Shown one piece after another: positions 10,006-17,804 of a stretch of 64,000 nucleotides of DNA. The stretch lies in contig NZ_JABWTK010000001.1 in NCBI RefSeq assembly GCF_020071995.1, forward strand, positions 310,001 through 374,000, given 5' to 3'. The notes under the pieces are model-generated. The model was not told where the DNA came from. It did no database searches and worked only from the letters and a program-made list of their open reading frames with translations. Source of the stretch: Planococcus chinensis. Lineage in GTDB: Bacteria > Bacillota > Bacilli > Bacillales_A > Planococcaceae. The position numbers and the translations under genes were made by a program. Positions within the stretch are counted from its first letter, which is position 1. Each line of letters starts with the position of its first letter.

Positions 10006-10362
10006 TTAGGAAACCAATATTTTCTCTACCAGTCCGAGGAGTTCAATCGGACTAAACGGCTTGGACATGAAATAATCCGCCCCTTTTTGGATCGCCTGTT
10101 CCCGGTCTGCATCCTGGGCCTTTGCCGTCAGCATCAGCACGCGGGTAGCATTTTGGTCTTTCCGGATCTGTTCGAGCACTTCCAGGCCGGTCAGGTAAGG
10201 CATCATGTAATCGAGGATGATCAAGTCATAATCGTTCTCCCGGATTTTCTCCAGCGCTTCTTTGCCGTCTTCCGCTTCCTCGATTTCAAAATCGTCTTCG
10301 AGCGTATCGGAAATCAGGATACGCAAAATGTCTTCGTCATCTGCCACGAGTATTTTCTTCAT
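10006..10362 (-). CDS. Stand-alone response regulator receiver (CheY-like)
   Basis: A 118-residue single receiver domain: acidic pocket ADDED (7-11), phospho-acceptor Asp51 in ILDYMMP, Thr in LTAK and Lys in SKPFSP. There is no output domain, so it works by protein contact or as a phosphate sink. AGGAGG lies just upstream of ATG 10362. It is the last gene of the operon that begins with the Hpt-GGDQF protein, 19 bases after the glycosyltransferase. That position suggests it controls the glycosyltransferase/HEAT complex or accepts phosphate in the same relay; this is inference from context. Confidence 0.88.
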   Translation of the reverse strand: MKKILVADDEDILRILISDTLEDDFEIEEAEDGKEALEKIRENDYDLIILDYMMPYLTGLEVLEQIRKDQNATRVLMLTAKAQDADREQAIQKGADYFMSKPFSPIELLGLVEKILVS

Positions 10363-10381
10363 GTATCTTGCCTCCTAAAAC

Positions 10382-11779
10382 TTAAGATGAGATGCCTTTG
10401 CGTTTCATGTCGCCCCAATGGGCTTTTTTGCGGAACGCAGCGAAGATTCCCTGGACTCTCCACACGACCATGAGCGGCCGGTACCAGAAGGCTTCGGTCA
10501 GCGCCCAGAAATAGAGGCGGGCCAGATGGGAGGCTTTCGGGTATTTATGGAGCGTCAATTCCTCCAGCAGGACAGCCAGTGCGGAAACGAACGAACCGTA
10601 GAAGACCGTCACTAAAAAGAGGATGCCGGCTGTAGTCGGATCGACGAGCGAGAAGAAAAAGCCCCCGAATATGATGAAATACCCGACAAACTCAAACACC
10701 GCCCCGAGAAGTTCCACAAGCAGGAAATAAGGCATCGACAACAGACCGACCGAGCCGTATCTCGGGTTCATCATCATCTTGCGGTGGGTCCACAGCGTTT
10801 CGAACAAACCGCGCTGCCAGCGTATCCGCTGCGAGCGGAGCACATCGAGCGATTCCGGCGCTTCGGTCCAGCACACGGGGTCCGGGACGTATTCAATGCG
10901 CTGTCTGGATTTCTCTTCCCGGAGCAGGCGGTGCAGCCGGACGACCAATTCCATATCTTCGCCCACGGTGTTCTTGTTGTATCCGCCTGCCTGGATGACG
11001 CGCTCTTTGTTGAAAACCCCGAATGCGCCGGAGACGATCAGCAGGATGTTCATGTGGCTCAATGCGATCCGGCCGATCAGGAACGCACGGAAATACTCCA
11101 CGATCTGCATGAGGACGACCGGGCTCTTCGGCAGGTCGATCGCTTCCACCTTGCTGCGGGAAATGGTGGAGCCGTTGGCGATCCGGACAGATCCGCCGGT
11201 TACGATGATCTGGCCATCGGACTCGATGATGGGCTTCATCGTTTTGAGGAGCCCGTCATTTTCCAGGATCGAGTCTCCGTCAATTGCGCAGAAATACGGG
11301 TAGGAAGATAAGTTGACGCCTGCATTCAGGGCATCCGCTTTTCCGCCATTCGCTTTTTTGATCAAGCGGATAAAAGGGAAGATGCTGGACTGGTAGATCG
11401 CCAGGACTTCGGCCGTTTCGATATGCTTGCGTAAAGCGAATTGAATCTCTTTCATCTGGAATTCGGCAATCATCCGGTTGGACGTTTCGTCTTTCGATCC
11501 GTCGTCAATGACGATGATTTCTTTTTCCGGGTATTCCAGCGCCAAAAGGGAGCGGACCGTGCTGACAACACCGACTTCTTCATTATAGGCGGGCACCAGG
11601 ATCGACACCGGATACGTATTCTGGTTCCGGAGAAAGTCTTCGGTGGATTCCCTCCGGTCGAGTTTATCCTCCCGCTTCACTTTCCGGAATGCCAGCATAA
11701 AGAAGCCTAAATAACTTAAACTTGAAAAAAGCATATACGCGATGATGGCATAGGCGGTAATTTCGAAAAAACTTTGCAT
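10382..11779 (-). CDS. Membrane glycosyltransferase family 2 (processive polysaccharide synthase-like)
   Basis: 465 residues. A membrane segment at about 5-28 is followed by a GT2 catalytic domain with the processive set: DDGS, DGDS (DxD), GEDMELV and QRIRW (QxxRW). Two or three membrane helices follow near 340-440. The architecture resembles PgaC/IcaA-type poly-N-acetylglucosamine and hyaluronan synthases, which polymerise UDP-sugars on the inner face and export the chain. No PilZ domain is present. The start is coupled: the stop of the upstream HEAT gene and this ATG share one base (TGATG, 11777-11781). The exact sugar cannot be read from sequence. Confidence 0.85.
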   Translation of the reverse strand: MQSFFEITAYAIIAYMLFSSLSYLGFFMLAFRKVKREDKLDRRESTEDFLRNQNTYPVSILVPAYNEEVGVVSTVRSLLALEYPEKEIIVIDDGSKDETSNRMIAEFQMKEIQFALRKHIETAEVLAIYQSSIFPFIRLIKKANGGKADALNAGVNLSSYPYFCAIDGDSILENDGLLKTMKPIIESDGQIIVTGGSVRIANGSTISRSKVEAIDLPKSPVVLMQIVEYFRAFLIGRIALSHMNILLIVSGAFGVFNKERVIQAGGYNKNTVGEDMELVVRLHRLLREEKSRQRIEYVPDPVCWTEAPESLDVLRSQRIRWQRGLFETLWTHRKMMMNPRYGSVGLLSMPYFLLVELLGAVFEFVGYFIIFGGFFFSLVDPTTAGILFLVTVFYGSFVSALAVLLEELTLHKYPKASHLARLYFWALTEAFWYRPLMVVWRVQGIFAAFRKKAHWGDMKRKGISS

Positions 11780-12831
11780 CAGGTTTCACTTCCTAACAGG
11801 GACGATTTCCACTGGTCTGCCATATCGCGGGCATAACGGTCGGGATGGTTGGCGGACAGGTGGGCAAGCAGAATATCGCCGTCCGAAAATTGGACCAGCG
11901 CTTCAGCTGCAGAATAGCGCACCCACCAAACGGAATCGCCGAGCAGATCGCTGAGCACTTCTTTAAAGCGGGACAATTGCAGCCTTCCGGCAATCCGGGA
12001 GGCATACATCCGCTCCGGCCAGAAAGCCGACTGGAAAAAAGGCAGCAATAAGCCGGGGTCGCTCAAGTATTGCAAATTGAGGATCGCTTTCAAAGCCTGG
12101 ATGCGCAATTCCCCTTCCTGTGTCCCCAATTCTTCCTCGATGCGGGGAAGGAAGGCGATCAGTCCGGCCATGCCGATATAGGAAATCGCTGCATGCTTCC
12201 GCGCTTTGTTCGGGGGATCATTCCGCAGCGCGGCATCCAGCTCTTCGAGCCTTGTTGGTTCTTCGAGCCGTTTAAAGACATCGATGTACAGGCGGACCGG
12301 TGCATCGGGATACTGCGCCAATACAGAAAGGGTCTCCGGTTCGTTCAAAGAAGCGAGGGTCCGGATAAGCTGCTGCATTTCCTGGTCCAGCTGGGAGCTC
12401 TTGCGGAGCTTTTCCTTCAGCAAGGGCTTGAGGGACTCGATATGGAAGTCCTCGATAAAGTACAGTGTATTCATCCGGAAGGCCCAATTGTTGCGCTTGA
12501 GCTGTTTGGCATAATGCGCGGCCAGGAACTCTTCCGACAGCTTTGCGACAAGCGGCGAATGGACACCGCCTTTTGTCACGGACACGTAGCCGTTCAGCAG
12601 CCGTTCAAGAACGACGGTCCGGTGCGGGGTGCTGCGGATTTCCTGGATGAACCGGTCATCGGCAGGATCCATCATATAAGAGCTGAACGAATCGGTTAAT
12701 GCCAGGTATTGCTCGGCGATGGCTTGTTCTTTCGCGGCCATTTTCTGTTTGCGCCAAGCCAGGATGAGCAGCAAGATGAGTTGGGCAAGGAATAGGGAGA
12801 GACTCAGGATCAAGGCGAAATAAAGGCTCAT
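11779..12831 (-). CDS. Membrane-anchored HEAT-repeat protein
   Basis: 350 residues: one N-terminal membrane segment (about 5-27), then a helical domain. The C-terminal half is built of HEAT/PBS-like repeats, seen as recurring LxxALxxD and AAEAL patterns (for example VRYSAAEALVQF near 310). Such repeats act as protein-protein scaffolds. The gene overlaps its upstream neighbour by 4 bases (ATGA, 12828-12831) and its downstream neighbour by 1 base, so it is tightly co-translated with both the diguanylate-cyclase-like protein and the glycosyltransferase. It is plausibly the adaptor connecting regulation to polymer synthesis; no enzymatic motif is visible. Confidence 0.78.
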   Translation of the reverse strand: MSLYFALILSLSLFLAQLILLLILAWRKQKMAAKEQAIAEQYLALTDSFSSYMMDPADDRFIQEIRSTPHRTVVLERLLNGYVSVTKGGVHSPLVAKLSEEFLAAHYAKQLKRNNWAFRMNTLYFIEDFHIESLKPLLKEKLRKSSQLDQEMQQLIRTLASLNEPETLSVLAQYPDAPVRLYIDVFKRLEEPTRLEELDAALRNDPPNKARKHAAISYIGMAGLIAFLPRIEEELGTQEGELRIQALKAILNLQYLSDPGLLLPFFQSAFWPERMYASRIAGRLQLSRFKEVLSDLLGDSVWWVRYSAAEALVQFSDGDILLAHLSANHPDRYARDMADQWKSSLLGSET

Positions 12832-14432
12832 TTGAACATCCTCATCGTCAGCCGCTCGACGCGCGCCACAACTTCCTGGGCATAGAACGGTTTGACGATA
12901 TAATCATCCGCCCCGTTTTTCAGTGCCAGGACAATATCCGATTCATTGTTGCGGGAAGTGAGCATGGATATGATGATGTTTTCATGCGGATACTGGCTGC
13001 GCATATGATTCAGGACCTCAAGGCCGTCCATTTTCGGCATGATGCCATCAAGCAGGATCATGTAGTTTTCCTCGGGCTTGTACCACGAGGATTCCACAAA
13101 ACTCGCCCCGTCGATATATTCCTCGATGCGGAGGTCGAAATCTTGCGGCTTCCAGCCCGAAAACTGCTTGGAAACCAGGCGGCGCACAAGGGAATCGTCA
13201 TCGACAATGATGAGGTTAAGGTGGCGCCTGATGTCGTCCGCTGTCCGTTCGGAGACGATGGTCTGGCTGCGGCCATTCTGCTTCGCCTGGTACAAGGCGC
13301 TGTCAGCCATGTTCACTGGTACATCTCGTTTTTGCCGGTATTCGCTGATGCCGGCAGAAAAGCTGACCTGGAACGGCTCGGACAAAGAAAATGAAAAGCC
13401 GGTTTCCGCAAAAGCGGAGCGGATTTGGTCAATCAGCGCGGCGGCTGTTTTGGCGTTTGTATCCGGCAGGATCAAGGCGAATTGATCCCCGCCGTACCGG
13501 AAGAAATAATCCGACTCCCGCTTCATTTTCAAAAGGAGCGCGCTGAATGTGCGCAGAACTTCATCTCCGGCCAAGTGGCCGTAAGTGTCATTCACTTTCC
13601 TGAAATGATCCAGATCCAGCAGGACAAGGGTGAAAACGGTTTTGGTCTTGTCTGCCAATGCGGCCGTTTGCTGCAAGACCTGATTGAAATACGTCCGGTT
13701 GCCGGCGCCAGTCAGTTCATCGTAAAGCGATCCATGCGAAAGCCCTTCTTGGCTGCGCAGGCGGTTGCTGACATAAGCCGTGAAAAAGGGCATATCCAAG
13801 GGCTTGGCAAGAAAATCGGTGGCGCCCAGTTCCATCGACCGGATCCGGTTCTCCATCCGGTCGTCCGCACTGATTACGGCAATCGGAAGAAAGCGGTTCT
13901 TGGTGGCTTCATGGATCTGGGCCACCAGTTCAAACCCGTCGGCGTCCGGCAAGGTCCGATCCAAAATGACCATCTGCGGCTGCAGGGTATAGAAAAATTC
14001 CATCCCTTTTTGGGCATCGAGCGCAATGACGACGGGAATGCCTTTTGCTTCCAGTGCTTCTTTTACGGAAGCCGCAAATTGTGCGTCCGCATCAATGACC
14101 AATACAAACGATTCCTTGACCGGCGCTTCTTCACGATCGCTTGCTGCTTTTTCCGAAACGGCTCCTTCTGACGCGAAAAAGCCCTTCAATGTTTCCATAA
14201 GCGAGTTCAATGCCTGGACGGGCAGCAACTCCGTGCTGTCTTCTGCAAAAGAATCCAGCTGCTGTCCGCAAAACTCGGACAGTTCCATAAGCCCAATCGT
14301 GCCTGCCGTGCCTTTCATAGTATGTAAAAACCGGTAAACTTCCCGTTCTTGGACGTGCGGTTGTGCGAGCCATTTGGAAAAGTCCTGCTCCATTCTATTG
14401 GCAAGCAATGCTTTGTAATTTGTCTTAGCCAT
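12828..14432 (-). CDS. Hpt-receiver-GGDEF-receiver phosphorelay/cyclic-di-GMP protein
   Basis: 534 residues. Order: Hpt domain (His37 in FLHTMKGTAG), receiver 1 (about 113-225, Asp in MVILDRTLP), diguanylate cyclase domain (about 230-395) and receiver 2 (about 405-534, Asp in ILLDGIMP). The active-site loop reads GGDQF instead of GGDEF. The inhibitory RxxD site (RESD, five residues before GGDQF) is intact, so the protein may be a c-di-GMP receptor, or a weak or dead cyclase. ATG 14432 is preferred over the GTG at 14441, because AAGGTG is well spaced for the ATG. It heads the operon with the HEAT, GT2 and receiver genes. Its Hpt is the natural target of the hybrid kinase at 7074. Confidence 0.88.
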   Translation of the reverse strand: MAKTNYKALLANRMEQDFSKWLAQPHVQEREVYRFLHTMKGTAGTIGLMELSEFCGQQLDSFAEDSTELLPVQALNSLMETLKGFFASEGAVSEKAASDREEAPVKESFVLVIDADAQFAASVKEALEAKGIPVVIALDAQKGMEFFYTLQPQMVILDRTLPDADGFELVAQIHEATKNRFLPIAVISADDRMENRIRSMELGATDFLAKPLDMPFFTAYVSNRLRSQEGLSHGSLYDELTGAGNRTYFNQVLQQTAALADKTKTVFTLVLLDLDHFRKVNDTYGHLAGDEVLRTFSALLLKMKRESDYFFRYGGDQFALILPDTNAKTAAALIDQIRSAFAETGFSFSLSEPFQVSFSAGISEYRQKRDVPVNMADSALYQAKQNGRSQTIVSERTADDIRRHLNLIIVDDDSLVRRLVSKQFSGWKPQDFDLRIEEYIDGASFVESSWYKPEENYMILLDGIMPKMDGLEVLNHMRSQYPHENIIISMLTSRNNESDIVLALKNGADDYIVKPFYAQEVVARVERLTMRMFK

Positions 14433-14637
14433 CTTGGTCACCTTCTTAAAAAAGTATCTGGATGGTTGATATTATACTATAAAGGGTTACAGGATGCTTT
14501 TGTAAACAGTAATAATTTGTAAAGTCACTTATAAATAGAAAATTTGTATATAAAATCTCATGCTTAATTTCAATACAGTTTGTTTTTCAGGCAGCGGCCG
14601 TGCAAAAGCAGTGATAATGAAGGGAAGTCAATAAAAA

Positions 14638-14675
14638 AGACACTTTGATGGCATGCATCAAAGCGTCTCGGATTT
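14638..14675 (-). terminator. Terminator after riboswitch-controlled gene
   Basis: Hairpin GACxCTTTGATG/CATCAAAGcGTC around GCATG, with T runs on both strands. It lies directly downstream of the minus-strand gene ending at 14678. Confidence 0.8.
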
Positions 14676-14677
14676 TT

Positions 14678-15559
14678 TTACGGACGAAGCGTCATCCAGC
14701 TGCCGACGTGGTGGATGGCATTGCCTTTGTAGGCGGGATTGCCGGAGTAATGGGAAGCGACGGCTGCAAGTTGCTGGTTCATGAAGGCTTCGCCTTCTTC
14801 TGCAAACGTGATGATGCTGCCTTCATCGGTCTCTCCGGTTTCAACGCCGACGACAACGCCTTTGCCAAGGCGCTGGGCCATGGCCATTTCGTTTTTGACG
14901 ATTTCGATCAGCATCGGCGCGGAATCACGGTACGCCATGATGGTCACGCCAGCGGTATTGGCGATGACCCATTCTGCAAGCAGGCCGTTGCCGTAAGTGT
15001 TTTTGTAAGAGATTTCGTCAAACCAGAACGGCATGTCGGCCTCGAGCGGAAGCCCCAGTTTCACAGTGGTTGCAGAAGCTCTTTTCAGAAGTGCCTGGTA
15101 TGATTTCACGGTGGCCGCACGGTTGGAGTTCCAGCCGCTGTACAGATATGGTTCAACGTCCAGATGAACACCTTCAAATCGGGTAGTTTGTAGCGCTTGG
15201 TTTTGATAATCGGTCAACCAGGACAAGAACCGGTCCTGGTTGATATATCCTTTTGGCGCCACCCAGGAAGGGGCCCCATCAAGTGCATAAACGGCGATTC
15301 CCACCGCTTTCGCTTTGCTGATGAAACTGCCATAAGCCGCTTTTGAAACGTCCGGGTCGATCTGGACATATACTTTGTTCACTTGTTTGCTTTCGAGGAA
15401 CGCCAAAGTGCCTTCTTCATCATTCACGAACATCCAGGGATTCCAAAGCCATGTCGCACGGACGGGCTGGGAAACTTCACTTGCTTGCGCGTGCCCTGGG
15501 ATGGCAGCAGCCATCAGCGAAACTGCTGTCATGATAATTACCAACGTTTTTTTCAACAT
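14678..15559 (-). CDS. Secreted GH18-like TIM-barrel protein under c-di-GMP riboswitch control
   Basis: 293 residues from ATG 15559, which has GGAGG at 15569-15573; a longer upstream frame runs through the riboswitch and is rejected. A Sec signal peptide is clear (MLKKT, hydrophobic stretch, cleavage near AQASE). The mature protein looks like a (beta/alpha)8 hydrolase. FEGVHLDVEPY resembles the DxE acid motif at the end of strand 4 in GH18-like enzymes, and TIMAYRD resembles the later MxYR/D strand. Catalytic identity is inference. Location next to a polysaccharide-synthesis operon and control by c-di-GMP suggest it trims or remodels an extracellular polymer or cell-wall glycan. I do not recognise a named family member. 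Confidence 0.75.
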   Translation of the reverse strand: MLKKTLVIIMTAVSLMAAAIPGHAQASEVSQPVRATWLWNPWMFVNDEEGTLAFLESKQVNKVYVQIDPDVSKAAYGSFISKAKAVGIAVYALDGAPSWVAPKGYINQDRFLSWLTDYQNQALQTTRFEGVHLDVEPYLYSGWNSNRAATVKSYQALLKRASATTVKLGLPLEADMPFWFDEISYKNTYGNGLLAEWVIANTAGVTIMAYRDSAPMLIEIVKNEMAMAQRLGKGVVVGVETGETDEGSIITFAEEGEAFMNQQLAAVASHYSGNPAYKGNAIHHVGSWMTLRP

Positions 15560-15568
15560 TCTATTTTT

Positions 15569-15601
15569 CCTCCATTCTGTAAGCCGAGGCCCGCAGAATG
15601 G
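15569..15601 (-). promoter_or_regulatory. Shine-Dalgarno-sequestering hairpin (riboswitch expression platform)
   Basis: In the mRNA, CCATTCTG (15601-15594) is perfectly complementary to CAGAATGG (15579-15572), with a 14-base loop. The last two G residues of the 3' arm are the first two of the GGAGG ribosome binding site. No U run follows, so control is probably translational. Confidence 0.7.
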
Positions 15602-15602
15602 G

Positions 15603-15692
15603 TGCCTGGCAACCTGACGACCGTGCACTGCAGATGCAGTGGATAGGCTCATGGCTTTGCGTCCTTCCCTTTCGGATAAGTTTGCCTTTTTC
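15603..15692 (-). ncRNA. Cyclic-di-GMP class I (GEMM-I) riboswitch aptamer
   Basis: Read on the minus strand the segment has every conserved block of GEMM-I. GGCAAAC (15686-15680) pairs as P1b with GGTTGCC. A GAAA tetraloop (in TCCGAAAGGGA) follows, then GGACGCAAAGCC (15664-15653). The GCCTA tetraloop-receptor side comes next, then a variable P3 stem (CTGCATCTGCAG) and GTCAGGTTGCC (15617-15607). It senses the second messenger c-di-GMP. The position 45-130 bases upstream of a secreted protein gene matches typical use. Confidence 0.92.
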
Positions 15693-15888
15693 AGATGATT
15701 TTCCTCATTGTACTTGGGGGCGTGACTTTGGTCTAATTACTTTATGTCTATTTTTAAGGATTTTTTTGTATATACTTTTTAACGATGTCTTATTCCTTAA
15801 AAATTAATTAGTAGCTGAAAATACCTAGCAAATCATTAAAAGAGTCAACGGGCGTCCGTTTCTGCTGCCTGCAGGGGGATGGAAAAAA

Positions 15889-15925
15889 TATAAAAATGAG
15901 TCCGGCAGGAAAACCGGACTCATGT
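15889..15925 (-). terminator. Terminator after gnd
   Basis: Perfect 10-bp stem ATGAGTCCGG/CCGGACTCAT (15896-15905, 15914-15923) with a T run on the minus strand. It lies 44 bases past the gnd stop. Confidence 0.88.
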
Positions 15926-15968
15926 CAGCAGATGACTTTATTGGATTGTCAATTTTCTGTTCTAGCTG

Positions 15969-17381
15969 TTAATTAGATGACCAATCTGTATGGAAAATGC
16001 CTTCTTTGTCGGTGCGCTTATACGTATGGGCACCGAAATAATCCCGCTGCGCTTGGATCATGTTGGCCGGCAATACCGCAGAGCGGTAGCTGTCAAAGTA
16101 AGCCAGGGCGCTTGAGAAAGCAGGCGCCGGGATGCCTTGCTGGATGGCCAAGGTTACTACTTGGCGCAGGGACTGCTGGTATTCTTCGATGATTCCTTGG
16201 AAGTATGGATCTACCAAAAGGTTAGGCAGTTCCGGATCGCGGTCGAACGCCTCTTTGATCTTTTGCAGGAACCGTGCCCGGATGATGCATCCGCCGCGGA
16301 AAATCATCGCGACATCGCCGTAGGGAATGTTCCAGCCGTATTCGTCGGAAGCGGCGCGCATCTGCGCAAAGCCTTGGGCGTACGAGCAGATTTTGCTCAT
16401 ATACAGCGCTTTGCGGATGGCTTCGATCAATTCCTTGGAATCTCCTGCAGGTTTTTCCGCTTCCGGGCCTTTCAGGATCTTGCTTGCCGCGACGCGTTCA
16501 TCCTTGATGGCGGAGATGAACCGGGCAAATACCGATTCCGTCACGATCGGGAGGGAGACCCCTAAGTCCAATGCGTTTTGGCTTGTCCATTTCCCGGTGC
16601 CTTTCTGTTCGGCTGCATCGAGCACCTGGTCGATGAGCGGATTGCCGGTTTCGTCATCTTTCTTAGCCAAAATGTCCGCCGTGATTTCGATGAGGTAGCT
16701 GTCCAGTTCCCCTTTGTTCCATTCGGCAAAGATGCCATGCATTTCCGGGGCGCTCATGCCGAATGCCTGTTTCATGATGAAATACGCTTCGGAAATCAGC
16801 TGCATATCGCCGTATTCGATGCCGTTATGGACCATCTTCACATAATGTCCGGCACCAAGAGGACCCATATACGTGCTGCAGGGAGTGCCGTCCACTTTCG
16901 CGGCAATGGCATCTAGAATCGGCTGGACCTGTTCGTAGGCTTCTTTCGATCCGCCCGGCATGATGGACGGGCCGTTGCGGGCGCCTTCCTCACCGCCGGA
17001 AATGCCTGCGCCGATAAAATGCAGGCCGGCTTCTTCGATGGCGGCCGTCCGCCGGTTGGTGTCTTTGAAGAACGAATTTCCGCCGTCCATCAGGATATCC
17101 CCTTTTTGAAGATGGGGGATGAGCGATTCAATGACCGAATCGGTCGTGTTTCCCGCTTGGACCATCAGTAGAATTTTGCGAGGTGTTTCCAGGGAAGAAA
17201 CAAATTCTTCGATGCTGTATGCACCTTGGATGTTTTTCCCCTGGGCTTCGTTCAGAGATAGCCCGTCGACCCGTTCTGTCCAGTAATCATAGACAGCTAC
17301 CGAATAGCCTTTGCTTTCCATATTCAATGCGAGATTTGTGCCCATTACGCCTAAACCGATCACGCCGATTTGCTGTTTCAT
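15969..17381 (-). CDS. gnd: 6-phosphogluconate dehydrogenase (decarboxylating)
   Basis: 470 residues from ATG 17381 ([14 protein letters not shown]), the usual length. The Rossmann NAD(P) motif GLGVMGxNLA is at the N-terminus. The substrate/catalytic segment [21 protein letters not shown] is present, as are the catalytic Lys/Glu regions [17 protein letters not shown] and the C-terminal signature [14 protein letters not shown] ([12 protein letters not shown]). It oxidises 6-phosphogluconate to ribulose 5-phosphate with CO2 release. zwf lies upstream on the same strand, separated by a repeat element. An upstream in-frame extension to 17450 lacks family similarity and is rejected. Confidence 0.97.
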   Translation of the reverse strand: MKQQIGVIGLGVMGTNLALNMESKGYSVAVYDYWTERVDGLSLNEAQGKNIQGAYSIEEFVSSLETPRKILLMVQAGNTTDSVIESLIPHLQKGDILMDGGNSFFKDTNRRTAAIEEAGLHFIGAGISGGEEGARNGPSIMPGGSKEAYEQVQPILDAIAAKVDGTPCSTYMGPLGAGHYVKMVHNGIEYGDMQLISEAYFIMKQAFGMSAPEMHGIFAEWNKGELDSYLIEITADILAKKDDETGNPLIDQVLDAAEQKGTGKWTSQNALDLGVSLPIVTESVFARFISAIKDERVAASKILKGPEAEKPAGDSKELIEAIRKALYMSKICSYAQGFAQMRAASDEYGWNIPYGDVAMIFRGGCIIRARFLQKIKEAFDRDPELPNLLVDPYFQGIIEEYQQSLRQVVTLAIQQGIPAPAFSSALAYFDSYRSAVLPANMIQAQRDYFGAHTYKRTDKEGIFHTDWSSN

Positions 17382-17457
17382 GTTATCCTGCCCCATTCTT
17401 TTATGATTTTTTGAACACCGAATTCCGGTTTTCCCGGACTTCTTTTTCAAATATTTT

Positions 17458-17791
17458 TATATAAGTTAAACTTAAGAATCATCATTTCATACACCGCTTC
17501 GGACGCTTTGGGCATGGCCCCCGCAATGAGCCGAGAAGCCCACTCGTCTCATTACTTCGCCCATCCCATGGACGCGCCGGCGCTGGGTTAGCACTTTGGG
17601 AATTTAACAATTCTCTTGTTTAGCTTTACTATCTGAGATATGGAGCAAAACAGCGGAGACGCCCGCGGCAAAGGCATGGCTCAAAGGAAATTTGTGCCAT
17701 GCCTTTGCGACGTAGCGCGCAGGAGCACACGATTTTACACAGCTGTTTTGCGAAATATCGGTAATGAAAGATTACTAGTTTAACTTATATA
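17458..17791. repeat. MITE-like palindromic element with 15-bp terminal inverted repeats
   Basis: The ends TATATAAGTTAAACT (17458-17472) and AGTTTAACTTATATA (17777-17791) are perfect inverted repeats. The following 20 or so bases are also partly inverted. Inside, GCAAAACAGC pairs with GCTGTTTTGC (about 17645 and 17745), and nested within that GCAAAGGCATGGC pairs with GCCATGCCTTTGC, giving a large cruciform. The left half contains a second imperfect palindrome around GCAATGAG/CTCATTAC. There is no open reading frame of note. The element fills almost all of the gnd-zwf gap and must carry or displace the gnd promoter. Confidence 0.7.
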
Positions 17792-17804
17792 TCGAAAGCT
17801 GGTA

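Noticed and set aside
15560-15652. N-terminal extension of the secreted GH18-like protein up to 15652
   Set aside because: It would translate through the c-di-GMP aptamer; a signal peptide and GGAGG site clearly mark ATG 15559.
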